Assembly: GCA_029061155.1 (NCBI GenBank)
Contig: JAIDSQ010000085.1
Span: 1 to 41,212, forward strand
DNA: 41,212 bases
Direction: 5' to 3'
Origin: Clostridia bacterium
GTDB taxonomy: Bacteria; Bacillota; Clostridia; Christensenellales; Borkfalkiaceae
Within the stretch, counting starts at the first letter, position 1. Each line of letters opens with the position of its first letter. Below are positions 1-8,274 of the stretch, piece after piece. A program made the position numbers and the translations under genes. A model generated the notes under the pieces. That model made no database searches, was not told the DNA's origin, and saw only the letters and a list, made by a program, of their open reading frames with translations.

Positions 1-1026
1 TTAATTGATTTTTATCATAATGCAGGATTTCCCTATTCGTTTTCAATTGCGGCGGATGTTTACGATATGCTGCCCAACGATACCGATTTAAGCCCCTTCC
101 TTGAAAAGGGCTTTGCGGGTATGAACTTCGCTGTTTTAGACAGCTTAAAGGTGTACCACAACGAAAAGGACGTATACGAATCTGTGGACGCGGGTTCGCT
201 TGCAAAGTATTGCGATACTATGTTGCCGCTTTTGGACGAGTATACGACGAATACAAAGTACGCTGCCCGCGACTATTTCCTGAACGGACACGACACATTG
301 TTTTTCACGCTATTCCCTAACGCGCTTGTAAGTTACAGCGCCGTCACGGGCTGGATATTTTTCGGCAGCATCATCGCGCATGTATGCGCACTTGCAGTAA
401 TATCGATATGGAAAAAGCGGTTAAACTGGAAAAAGCTTTTGTTATCGTTTTTGATAGATTTGGCGTTTATCGCAATTACTTGCGGTCTCGGGTTCTTAAT
501 AGCAATAATCGCGTGCGCGTGCAGCGGAGTAAATTACCACATTATGTTTGTAATCGGCGTAGCGTTCGACGGAGGCTTGCTCGTAATTTTCTCGCTGCTT
601 ATGGCTGCGGCGTTTGTGCTTGCAACGCTGTTCAAAACCAAATTGGGTTTCAATAGTTCCGAAATGACTTTGGGCGGACTTTTGATAAACACTTTGCTTG
701 CGATTGTCTGCGCTGCGGTTATTTTCGGCGGAACTTATCTGTTTGTAATTCCCGTATTGCTTTATGTACTCGGCGAAGAGGTGAAACTGTTTGTCAGAAA
801 CGAAAAAATCAAAACGGGCATTACGGTTGCAATGTGCGCCGTAGCAACAGTCTTTACGCTTAGCGCATACATCTCTTTGATTTATTCTCTGTACGTGTCG
901 CTTACATTCGGCGCGCTCGGTATAATAACTGTTTTTGCAATTTTACCGCTGACAATGTGCGTTCCGCAAATATGCGGATTGTTCGAGGCGTTACCCTTTA
1001 AGCAGGAAGTCGAGGAGGCGGTATGA
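1..1026 (+). CDS. C-terminal part of an M28-like (aminopeptidase-type) membrane peptidase; truncated at left window edge
   Basis: Frame 1 is open from base 1 (LIDFYHNAGFPYSFSIAADVYDMLPNDTDLSPFLEKGFAGMNFAVLD...YHNEKDVYESVDAGSL), resembling the C-terminal end of M28 catalytic domains (N-D-[ST]-D-[LF], GxxGxxFA, YH...D), followed by several TM helices. The ORF-track start at 67 is internal. Confidence 0.6.
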   Translation, partial: LIDFYHNAGFPYSFSIAADVYDMLPNDTDLSPFLEKGFAGMNFAVLDSLKVYHNEKDVYESVDAGSLAKYCDTMLPLLDEYTTNTKYAARDYFLNGHDTLFFTLFPNALVSYSAVTGWIFFGSIIAHVCALAVISIWKKRLNWKKLLLSFLIDLAFIAITCGLGFLIAIIACACSGVNYHIMFVIGVAFDGGLLVIFSLLMAAAFVLATLFKTKLGFNSSEMTLGGLLINTLLAIVCAAVIFGGTYLFVIPVLLYVLGEEVKLFVRNEKIKTGITVAMCAVATVFTLSAYISLIYSLYVSLTFGALGIITVFAILPLTMCVPQICGLFEALPFKQEVEEAV

Positions 1027-2000
1027 AAAAGTTTTTAATTGCCATCGCTGCGGTCGGGGCTTTAATGTGCGGAGCCGCGGGCTTATCCGCCTGCGCAAAT
1101 ACAACGGAATATTCAGTCGCTTGCCAAACCTGTGAAAACGGAAGAGTGATTGTTGCCGACAATAATGTAAAAGCGGGGCAAAAGGTAATCTTAGCGGCGC
1201 ACCCGAACGCGGGCTATAAGCTTACTTCTTTTCTCTTGGACGGAGAGGTACTGGAGGGTTGCTCGTTCGTTATGCCAGAAAAAGACGTGACTGTTTCCGC
1301 AGATTTTGAGCTTATAACCTATTCTATTAACTACGTTTTGGGGGACGCCGTCCTCACCGAAAACAATCCCGATACTTATACAATCGGTAGTGAAACGCAA
1401 TTACACGCGCCTCAGAAAGAGGGGTATGAAATTTGCGGCTGGTACAGGTACTGCGTACCAACCGAATATGACTGGAATATGGAAGACTACAGGGTTACAA
1501 GCCTTGAAGGGCTTTACGGCGACCTTACCTTATACGCAAAGTACTACAATCCTCCGCACGAAATAAGCGTTGCAGACAGTGCAAACGGCTGGTGTTACAT
1601 ACAGAATTACAATTATGAGGCGTATTACGGCGAAAAGTATAACGTGGAGGTTGAGCCTGATACAGGTTACGAGTTTGACTATTTAGCCGTAAACGGCGAA
1701 CGCGTTGAGGGAACTTCGTTTATTATGCCTGCGGGCGGCGCGGAAATTACAGCGGTATTTAAACCTGTTGTATATGAAATAAACTACGTTCTTTTCGGCG
1801 GCAAAAACGCGAAAGGCAACCCGACCTCGTTTACGGTTGAGGACGGTTATATACATTTGAAAAACGCAACGAAGAGCGGTTATATGTTTATCGGTTGGTA
1901 TACGGACGAGGCAATGACCCAGCCGGTATACGGTGATTTAAACGTTTACGATTATATTGACAGCCCTTTAACTCTCTACGCATATTTTGAGAGATATTAA
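1023..2000 (+). CDS. Secreted lipoprotein with InlB/Listeria-Bacteroides-type (Flg_new) repeats
   Basis: Signal peptide with lipobox-like LSAC (MKKFLIAIAAVGALMCGAAGLSAC). Repeats GYKLTSFLLDGEVLEGCSFVMPEKDVTVSADF and GYEFDYLAVNGERVEGTSFIMPAGGAEITAVF; GYEICGWY and GYMFIGWYTDEAMTQPV. RBS GGAGG and ATGA overlap with the upstream stop. Confidence 0.8.
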   Translation: MKKFLIAIAAVGALMCGAAGLSACANTTEYSVACQTCENGRVIVADNNVKAGQKVILAAHPNAGYKLTSFLLDGEVLEGCSFVMPEKDVTVSADFELITYSINYVLGDAVLTENNPDTYTIGSETQLHAPQKEGYEICGWYRYCVPTEYDWNMEDYRVTSLEGLYGDLTLYAKYYNPPHEISVADSANGWCYIQNYNYEAYYGEKYNVEVEPDTGYEFDYLAVNGERVEGTSFIMPAGGAEITAVFKPVVYEINYVLFGGKNAKGNPTSFTVEDGYIHLKNATKSGYMFIGWYTDEAMTQPVYGDLNVYDYIDSPLTLYAYFERY

Positions 2001-2066
2001 AAACCGTATAAATGATGTACGGAAAACAGAGTTTCGGCGGGAAATCTGTTCATTACGTTTTTACTA

Positions 2067-2095
2067 TTGACAATTTTAGGCTGATTTTATATAAT
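2067..2095 (+). promoter_or_regulatory. Consensus sigma-A promoter: TTGACA-N17-TATAAT
   Basis: TTGACA 2067-2072, 17-bp spacer, TATAAT 2090-2095; upstream of the histidine kinase start at 2138. Confidence 0.8.
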
Positions 2096-2137
2096 CAGTA
2101 TGTGTATCATCATATGAATGGCGCGACGGAGTTTTAT

Positions 2138-4795
2138 ATGAGCCGTAAAGAAAAGATTACTAAAAAGCATTTCTTATCAAACCGCGGTCAACGCGTAATG
2201 TTGGTCGGCGTTATAGTTTGCGTTGTTATTTGTGCATTGTTGTTCAGTTTGCTGGGCGTGTTTATGAGTAAGAACACGAGTCACGCCGTCGATCATATTG
2301 GCGAAAAATCAATGCGTGAAATGAGCTATCAGCTTACCCAACGTTTCGAGACGGTAATGGAACAGCGCATAAGTATGATGCAAATGTTGGCGGATGACTT
2401 CGGCGCGGCGGAGACTCAGGAAGAGCGCGCGAAACTGGCAAGCAGCGCTGAGAATTGGAAGTTTAAGTATATTGCATTTATGCGCATAAACAAAGACCAT
2501 ATCGCCGAAGAAGAAGACGGAAGAACGATGGATTTCATTTCGGATAACACGTTCATTGTTACTTATTTGGTCCCGTTCAGACAGTCGGTTTTAGACGGTA
2601 ATCCCAAGATAGCCGTCGGCACCGGCACTGCGAAAGACGGCACCAAAGAGGATATCATAATGTGTTCCGTTCCCACAGACAAACACATTATGCCTAACGG
2701 TGAAAAAAGTATGGCGCTCGTCGCAGGGTTTTCCAGCGCTGATTTTATCAGTATGCTGAATATGAACTCCGAGGAAAGCAAGGATACCTCCGCATATATT
2801 ATACTTGAGGATGTGCGCGAAGACGGTGAAACTAACTCGCTGGTTTTAAAACGTGATGAAGACACCGAATACGCAAGCTTTTCCGCGTTGCTAAAAAACG
2901 AGTACGGAAGTTCGGATAATTCTATGGACGAAATTATCCGTGAATTAAACGAGTGTATGCGCAAAGACGAAGTGTATTCCAACATTATTCACGTTGAAGA
3001 TAAGCATATTCATATGTACTGCAATACATTGAGTAAGTCGGAATGGTATCTCGTAACGCTTACAAACAATTCCGAAATGAACGGCACGATAAGAGCTTTG
3101 AACAATCATTGGGTTATAATGATTGTCGTTACGGTCGCGGCAATAATCGTAATACTTGTAGGAATTTTCGCCGTTTATTACTATTTCAATAAGAAAACCC
3201 TGTTGCAGCTTGACCACGCGAGAGAGGCGGCAATTAATGCCAACAAAGCAAAGAGCGAATTTCTCTCCAATATGTCGCACGATATCCGTACGCCTATGAA
3301 TGCAATAGTCGGTATGACGTCGATTGCAACGTCTAATATAGATAACAAACAGCAGGTTCAGGATTGTCTCAAAAAGATAACGCTTTCAAGTAAGCATTTG
3401 CTTGGACTTATCAACGACGTGCTCGATATGTCTAAAATCGAAAGCGGAAAGATGACGCTCAATATGGAGAATATTTCTCTCCGCGAGATTATGGACGGAA
3501 TTGCCACTATCGTGCAGCCGCAGTTAAAGATAAAATCCCAGAAATTCGATATCTATATTCACGACATTATCAGCGAAAACGTATATTGCGACAGCGTCCG
3601 TCTTAATCAAGTGCTTTTGAATCTTTTGTCTAATGCGATTAAATTCACGCCCGAACAGGGTTCGATAGACATTGCACTCTGTCAGGAAAAATCACCGCTC
3701 GGCGAAAAATACGTACGCAATATTATTGACGTGCGCGATACGGGAATAGGAATGACGCCGCAGTTTATGGAAAAGATTTTCGAGTCATTCACCCGTGAAG
3801 ACAGTACACGCGTTCATAAGACGGAAGGTACCGGGCTTGGAATGGCGATTACAAAGTATATCGTCGACGCAATGCACGGAACAATCAACGTCGAGAGCGA
3901 ACTCGGCAAAGGCAGTCATTTCCATATCGTTCTCGACCTCGAAAAGGTGGAAACACCCGAAGAAGAAATGGTTTTGCCCGACTGGAATATGCTTGTAGTT
4001 GACGACGACGAGCAGTTATGCCGTTCGACGGTTGCATCGCTCAAAGGAATTGGTATTCGCTGTCAGTGGACGCTTTCGGGTGAAGACGCCGTTGAAAAGG
4101 CTATTAATGCGAACGGTGCGGGTGAAAAATTCGACGCTATTCTACTTGACTGGAAATTGCCCGGAATGGACGGACTTGAAACGGCGCGCAGGATTCGCAA
4201 GCAACTCGGCGATGAAATTCCTATTCTCCTCATTTCCGCATACGATTGTTCGGATATGGAAAAAGAGGCGCGCAAGGCTGGTATAAGCGGATTTATTTCC
4301 AAACCCTTATTCAAATCTACGCTGTATTACGGTTTGCGTAAGTTTACTCAGGAAAATGCGGAAAGCATTAAAGAAAATCAATCGGTATCAAAGAGTACGG
4401 ACCTGACCGACAAACATATCCTGCTTGCCGAGGACAACGACCTTAACTGGGAAATTGCCGAAATGCTATTGGAAGACGAGGGTATAAAGGTTGACAGGGC
4501 TGAAAACGGTAAGATATGCGTTGAAATGCTGAAAAATTCCGCACCAGGTACTTACGACGCAATACTGATGGATATACGTATGCCCGTTATGACGGGATAT
4601 GAGGCGACGGTTGAAATCCGCGCACTCGATCACCCCGATAAGCATTTGCCTATTATCGCAATGACGGCGGACGCTTTTGCCGACGACATGAAAAAATGTC
4701 TTGACTGCGGCATGAACGCGCATATTTCAAAGCCTATCGATATGGATTTGCTTAAATCAACGCTTTCAAAATTCCTCACAAAAGAAGACAAATAA
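2138..4795 (+). CDS. Membrane-bound hybrid sensor histidine kinase with two receiver domains
   Basis: Two TM helices flank an extracellular sensor region. HisKA H-box EFLSNMSHDIRTPMNAIVGM, N-box NQVLLNLLSNAIKFTP, G-boxes DTGIGM / GTGLGMAI. Two REC domains: VVDDDEQ...LLDWKLPGMDG...SKP and LAEDNDLNWE...MDIRMPVMTG...SKP. Start placed at ATG 2138 (GGAG RBS, MSRKEKITKK...) rather than 2012, because the consensus promoter lies between them. Confidence 0.9.
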   Translation: MSRKEKITKKHFLSNRGQRVMLVGVIVCVVICALLFSLLGVFMSKNTSHAVDHIGEKSMREMSYQLTQRFETVMEQRISMMQMLADDFGAAETQEERAKLASSAENWKFKYIAFMRINKDHIAEEEDGRTMDFISDNTFIVTYLVPFRQSVLDGNPKIAVGTGTAKDGTKEDIIMCSVPTDKHIMPNGEKSMALVAGFSSADFISMLNMNSEESKDTSAYIILEDVREDGETNSLVLKRDEDTEYASFSALLKNEYGSSDNSMDEIIRELNECMRKDEVYSNIIHVEDKHIHMYCNTLSKSEWYLVTLTNNSEMNGTIRALNNHWVIMIVVTVAAIIVILVGIFAVYYYFNKKTLLQLDHAREAAINANKAKSEFLSNMSHDIRTPMNAIVGMTSIATSNIDNKQQVQDCLKKITLSSKHLLGLINDVLDMSKIESGKMTLNMENISLREIMDGIATIVQPQLKIKSQKFDIYIHDIISENVYCDSVRLNQVLLNLLSNAIKFTPEQGSIDIALCQEKSPLGEKYVRNIIDVRDTGIGMTPQFMEKIFESFTREDSTRVHKTEGTGLGMAITKYIVDAMHGTINVESELGKGSHFHIVLDLEKVETPEEEMVLPDWNMLVVDDDEQLCRSTVASLKGIGIRCQWTLSGEDAVEKAINANGAGEKFDAILLDWKLPGMDGLETARRIRKQLGDEIPILLISAYDCSDMEKEARKAGISGFISKPLFKSTLYYGLRKFTQENAESIKENQSVSKSTDLTDKHILLAEDNDLNWEIAEMLLEDEGIKVDRAENGKICVEMLKNSAPGTYDAILMDIRMPVMTGYEATVEIRALDHPDKHLPIIAMTADAFADDMKKCLDCGMNAHISKPIDMDLLKSTLSKFLTKEDK

Positions 4796-4812
4796 TTTTA
4801 TCAACGTAAATA

Positions 4813-5382
4813 TTGAAAACTATGAAAGAGAAAAATGTTTTAGCCTCCTATGCGTTGGAGCAGTTAAAGAAAGGTAACAAAAGCTATCTCGGCGCAGTAA
4901 CGTGCAACGGTGATATTTCGCCCGAAAGGCGCAGGTACACGAGCGAGAACGGACAAGAGCCTTACGCCGTTATTGTAAGTTGTTCGGATTCAAGGGTAAT
5001 ACCCGAGAATATTTTTTCGGCGGGAATAGGAGACTTGTTCGTAATACGTGTCGCGGGCAACGTCATAGATAATAACCAGCTCGGCAGTATAGAATATGCC
5101 GTGGAGCATTTAGGCTGTAATCTTGTAGTTGTGCTCGGGCATACGGGCTGCGGCGCGGTAGGCGCGGCGGCGAAACAAAACGGAGGTTACGTAAAGTTTA
5201 TCACAGATGAAATACTGCGTGCAATCGGTATGGAAACGGACGGGATAAAGGCAAGCGTTTTAAACGTAAAGCAAAGCGTATCAAAAATTCAAAAGCTTTT
5301 GGAAAAACGTGACGGCTTGCTTGTTACAGGTGCGCTTTATCACACCGAAAGCGGTATCGTCGATTTTGATTTGAATATATAA
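4813..5382 (+). CDS. Beta-class carbonic anhydrase
   Basis: VSCSDSRVIPENIF (CxDSR zinc motif), VIRVAGNV, SIEYAVEHLGCNLVVVLGHTGCGAVGAA (HxxC zinc ligands). ATG at 4813 or 4822. Confidence 0.88.
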   Translation: MKTMKEKNVLASYALEQLKKGNKSYLGAVTCNGDISPERRRYTSENGQEPYAVIVSCSDSRVIPENIFSAGIGDLFVIRVAGNVIDNNQLGSIEYAVEHLGCNLVVVLGHTGCGAVGAAAKQNGGYVKFITDEILRAIGMETDGIKASVLNVKQSVSKIQKLLEKRDGLLVTGALYHTESGIVDFDLNI

Positions 5383-5399
5383 TGAACTGTCAGATAAAT

Positions 5400-5435
5400 C
5401 AACGCGCGGCGTTTTCCGCCGCGCGTTACCGTTTA
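5400..5435 (+). terminator. Rho-independent terminator-like hairpin
   Basis: AACGCGCGGCG-TTTTC-CGCCGCGCGTT followed by ACCGTTTATTT, just after the carbonic anhydrase. Confidence 0.65.
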
Positions 5436-5465
5436 TTTACATTATTTATTATTTTTCATATTAAA

Positions 5466-5494
5466 TTGACAAATAGCAACAAGTATGATATAAT
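5466..5494 (+). promoter_or_regulatory. Consensus sigma-A promoter: TTGACA-N17-TATAAT
   Basis: TTGACA 5466-5471, 17-bp spacer, TATAAT 5489-5494. Confidence 0.8.
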
Positions 5495-5548
5495 AAAATA
5501 CAAATTTTGCGGTTTCACTTTTTCTTTGAAACTATAAGCGGTAGGATA

Positions 5549-7852
5549 ATGGGATTTTTGCCTTTGCTAACACAAAATAATACCGACATAATTGCAACTA
5601 TCGTTGTAATTGTTGCGGCAGTAATAATAATGAGTTTTGTCGTGCTCGGTCTTGCATTGGCAGCGTATACCCATAGTAAAAAGGGACAAGCGGCTAAACA
5701 GGCAGTATCGCAAAAGACTCCTGCCAAGGCGAAACAGAAAAAGCAAGCTGCGGCTGCCTCGAATGATACTCAGTCAGGAAATACCGGCATTATGCCTCAG
5801 TTGGGATATCAGCAGCCATTATTACTTTCGGGTTGCTCAAACCTTTTGTTGCCCGCTGCAAGCGTTCCGTTAATGCTTGAGGGCGGAAGACAGCTTGCTA
5901 TTGCCGAGCATGCTGAAACCGCGGAAGAACAGGCGCCCGAAGATACCGGACTTACGCTTAAGGAAAGTATTGCCATTGCTATGGCGGCTGCCGTAAAACA
6001 TATTAATATAAATAAGAGGACCGTAGCGGCATGGCTAACTGAAAACTACGGCGAAGAAATAAAACTCAACCGTAGAAATAACAGAACGTCAACCGGCTTG
6101 CCCCTTGCCGATACTCATTACCTGATTAAAAAGGGCAAACAGAAGTGCTTTATTTACGTTTATGACTTCGACGAAGAAAGGTCGATGCTGTTGCTCCGTG
6201 CGGACGACAAAACCGCTACAGAAATTATAGAACAATATCCGTCGATAAGGAAATCCCTGTTCCCCAAATCGAACGCGGAACAGTGGTATACTCTTATCCC
6301 GAATATCGGCTTTGAAACGGAAGAGCAAATTTATAACATAATCGCGTTTATTATCGCGCGCCTTATGTTCGGTGAGGACGCGCCTGTAGTCTTTGAACCC
6401 GTGCCAGTTGAAGAACCTGCGGCGCCTGCGACTGTAATAGAGGAAGTTGCCGAAGAACCTGCAATTGATGAAGGCGATGGACTTACGCTCAAGGAAAGCA
6501 TTGCGCTTGCGGCGGCAACAATTTCAAAGCACATCAATATAAACAAGACCACAGTAGCGAAGTGGCTTACTGAAAACTACGGTGACGCTATACTGCTTAA
6601 CCGCAGGGACAACAGAACGAAGACTGGCTTGCCGCTTGCGGATACACATTACATAAACAGAAACGGCGACAAGAAGTGCTTTATCTACGTCTACGAGCTT
6701 AGCAAAGAAAAATCAATGCTGTTGCTACGTGCGGATAAGCGCACGGCAGCCGAAATAACCGGGCAGTACCCGTCGATAAAGAGATCTCTTTTCCCCAAAA
6801 CAACGCAGGAAGGCTGGTATACTTTAGTTCCCAACCTCGGTTTTGAATCTGAGGAAGAGATATACGACATAATCGCTTTGATTATAGAACGGCTTGTATT
6901 CGGCAATAAGAGCAGGTCTGTAGAGTATCTGCCGCTTGTTGAAGAGGGCCCCGAACCCGCGGTTGCCGAAGAAGAAGTTGTTGTTGAAGAGCCTGTTGAG
7001 CAACCTGCCGAAGTTGCAGAAGAAGAAGTTGCCGAAACGGCTGAAGAACCGATAGAGTTGGAGGACGAAGAAGAAGATATAGAAGAGGAAGACGAAGAAC
7101 TTCCTCCCGAGCAGGTTGACGTCGAGGTTGCGGCAAGAGGTATAACGCTTAAAGAAAGTATAGCGCTTGCCAACGCCATGGCGCAGATGAAGATAAACAA
7201 GAGTACGGTTGCAGCATGGCTTACCAAAAAGTACGGCGACTCCGTAATACTCAACCGCAGGGAAAACAGAATTAAAACGGGCTTACCGCTTCCGGATACG
7301 CACTACGTAATGCGTAACGGCAAAAAAAAGTGTTTTATCTACGTTTACGAGCTTAGTGACGATAAATCCTTCCTGTTGCTGAAAACGGACGGCATAACGG
7401 CGTCCGAGATTGCGGAAAAGAATCCTCTGTTCCTCAAATCGCGTTTCCCCAAATCCAAATACGAACAGTGGTATACACTCGTTCCCGATATCTGCTATAA
7501 GAACGCGAAGGAAGTGTTCGACGTTATCGAGCTTGTGCTTTCAAGGTTCCTTGAGCATGACGAAACCAAAGTACTTTACGAAAAGGTATATGCAAAGCGC
7601 AACGGTCACAGAAAGCCGGGCAAGAAGTTTGCCGTAAACTGCGACACGCTTGCCAAGAACTATAAAGCGGGCGAAACCGTAAATATGGAAAACCTGAAGG
7701 AAAAGGGCATTGTTCCAAAATCGGCAAAGCAGATAAAGATACTTGCGCGCGGTGCGCTCACCAAACCGCTTACTGTAATCGCCGACGACTTCTCGGCTGA
7801 GGCGGTAATGTACATAAGTAAAATAGGCGGAAATCCTATTCTTACAGATTAA
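5549..7852 (+). CDS. Membrane-anchored protein with three about 140-aa repeats and a C-terminal uL15-like domain
   Basis: N-terminal TM (IIATIVVIVAAVIIMSFVVLGLALAAY). Three repeats of [LT]LKESIA-A...INK-TVA-WLT--YG---LNRR-NR--TGLPL-DTHY...KCFIYVY...LLLR-D--TA-EI...PS--S-FPK...WYTL-P...E-YD-I separated by Glu-rich linkers. C-terminus FAVNCDTLAKNYKAGETVNMENLKEKGIVPKSAKQIKILARGALTKPLTVIADDFSAEAVMYISKIGG resembles the C-terminal part of ribosomal protein L15. The ORF track starts at TTG 5507, only a few nt after the predicted TSS; ATG 5549 is more likely. Confidence 0.75.
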   Translation: MGFLPLLTQNNTDIIATIVVIVAAVIIMSFVVLGLALAAYTHSKKGQAAKQAVSQKTPAKAKQKKQAAAASNDTQSGNTGIMPQLGYQQPLLLSGCSNLLLPAASVPLMLEGGRQLAIAEHAETAEEQAPEDTGLTLKESIAIAMAAAVKHININKRTVAAWLTENYGEEIKLNRRNNRTSTGLPLADTHYLIKKGKQKCFIYVYDFDEERSMLLLRADDKTATEIIEQYPSIRKSLFPKSNAEQWYTLIPNIGFETEEQIYNIIAFIIARLMFGEDAPVVFEPVPVEEPAAPATVIEEVAEEPAIDEGDGLTLKESIALAAATISKHININKTTVAKWLTENYGDAILLNRRDNRTKTGLPLADTHYINRNGDKKCFIYVYELSKEKSMLLLRADKRTAAEITGQYPSIKRSLFPKTTQEGWYTLVPNLGFESEEEIYDIIALIIERLVFGNKSRSVEYLPLVEEGPEPAVAEEEVVVEEPVEQPAEVAEEEVAETAEEPIELEDEEEDIEEEDEELPPEQVDVEVAARGITLKESIALANAMAQMKINKSTVAAWLTKKYGDSVILNRRENRIKTGLPLPDTHYVMRNGKKKCFIYVYELSDDKSFLLLKTDGITASEIAEKNPLFLKSRFPKSKYEQWYTLVPDICYKNAKEVFDVIELVLSRFLEHDETKVLYEKVYAKRNGHRKPGKKFAVNCDTLAKNYKAGETVNMENLKEKGIVPKSAKQIKILARGALTKPLTVIADDFSAEAVMYISKIGGNPILTD

Positions 7853-7869
7853 TAATCAGATATATAAAA

Positions 7870-7905
7870 GGGCGCGGCGTATATTACGCCGCGCCCTTAA
7901 TTTTA
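7870..7905 (+). terminator. Rho-independent terminator
   Basis: GGGCGCGGCGT-atatt-ACGCCGCGCCC followed by TTAATTTT. Confidence 0.8.
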
Positions 7906-7999
7906 TGCTGAATTTGGTAAAAAACAGCAAACGTAGTGAGTTTTGAACAAATTTTGATGCATAAAAGAGCAGTTTTTGAGAGGAAATGTCGTAAAAGCA

Positions 8000-8028
8000 T
8001 TGACTTTATGAAAAAATAGTTATATTAT
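8000..8028 (+). promoter_or_regulatory. Sigma-A promoter for the giant ORF: TTGACT-N17-TATTAT
   Basis: TTGACT 8000-8005, 17-bp spacer, TATTAT 8023-8028. Confidence 0.65.
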
Positions 8029-8087
8029 ATATATAGGTTAATAGGTAAAAAAGCAATATTATTATAAATATAGTATTCTTTTTAAGT

Positions 8088-8235
8088 AGGCGGGTTAAAG
8101 CCCCGTCAATTTTGGCACCTTTTAAAAAGGTGTCCTGTTTGGCTTGCAAAAGTGGTAATTGCGTAGACAGGAGGGTACCCTCCTGTGCGTTACAAGGTAA
8201 CGCACAAACAGTATTATAAGGATTACACGTTTCAT
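8088..8235 (+). promoter_or_regulatory. Structured 5' leader with serial hairpins upstream of the giant ORF
   Basis: GGCGGG-ttaaag-C-CCCGTC; CACCTT-ttaaa-AAGGTG; palindrome ACAGGAGGGTACCCTCCTGT (8167-8186); GTGCGTTAC-aag-GTAACGCAC (8185-8205); GTTTC-att-GAAAC. No known RNA family recognised. Confidence 0.45.
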
Positions 8236-8274
8236 TGAAACACATTACTATAAAATTATTTAAGAGAGGTAACT

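Noticed and set aside
2012-2137. Start of the histidine kinase ORF at 2012
   Set aside because: A perfect TTGACA-N17-TATAAT promoter lies at 2067-2095 and ATG 2138 has a GGAG RBS, so the upstream extension is unlikely to be translated.
3795-4286. Plus-strand ORFs 3795-3998 and 3999-4286 within the kinase
   Set aside because: Out-of-frame overlaps with the well-supported ATPase and receiver domains.
5507-5548. TTG start at 5507 for the uL15-like repeat protein
   Set aside because: It would lie only a few nt after the predicted TSS, with no RBS; ATG 5549 directly precedes the hydrophobic N-terminus.
6691-7254. Minus-strand Ser-rich ORF (SSSSSSSISSSSSSNS)
   Set aside because: Antisense of the Glu-rich linkers (GAA/GAG) of the sense-strand repeat protein.
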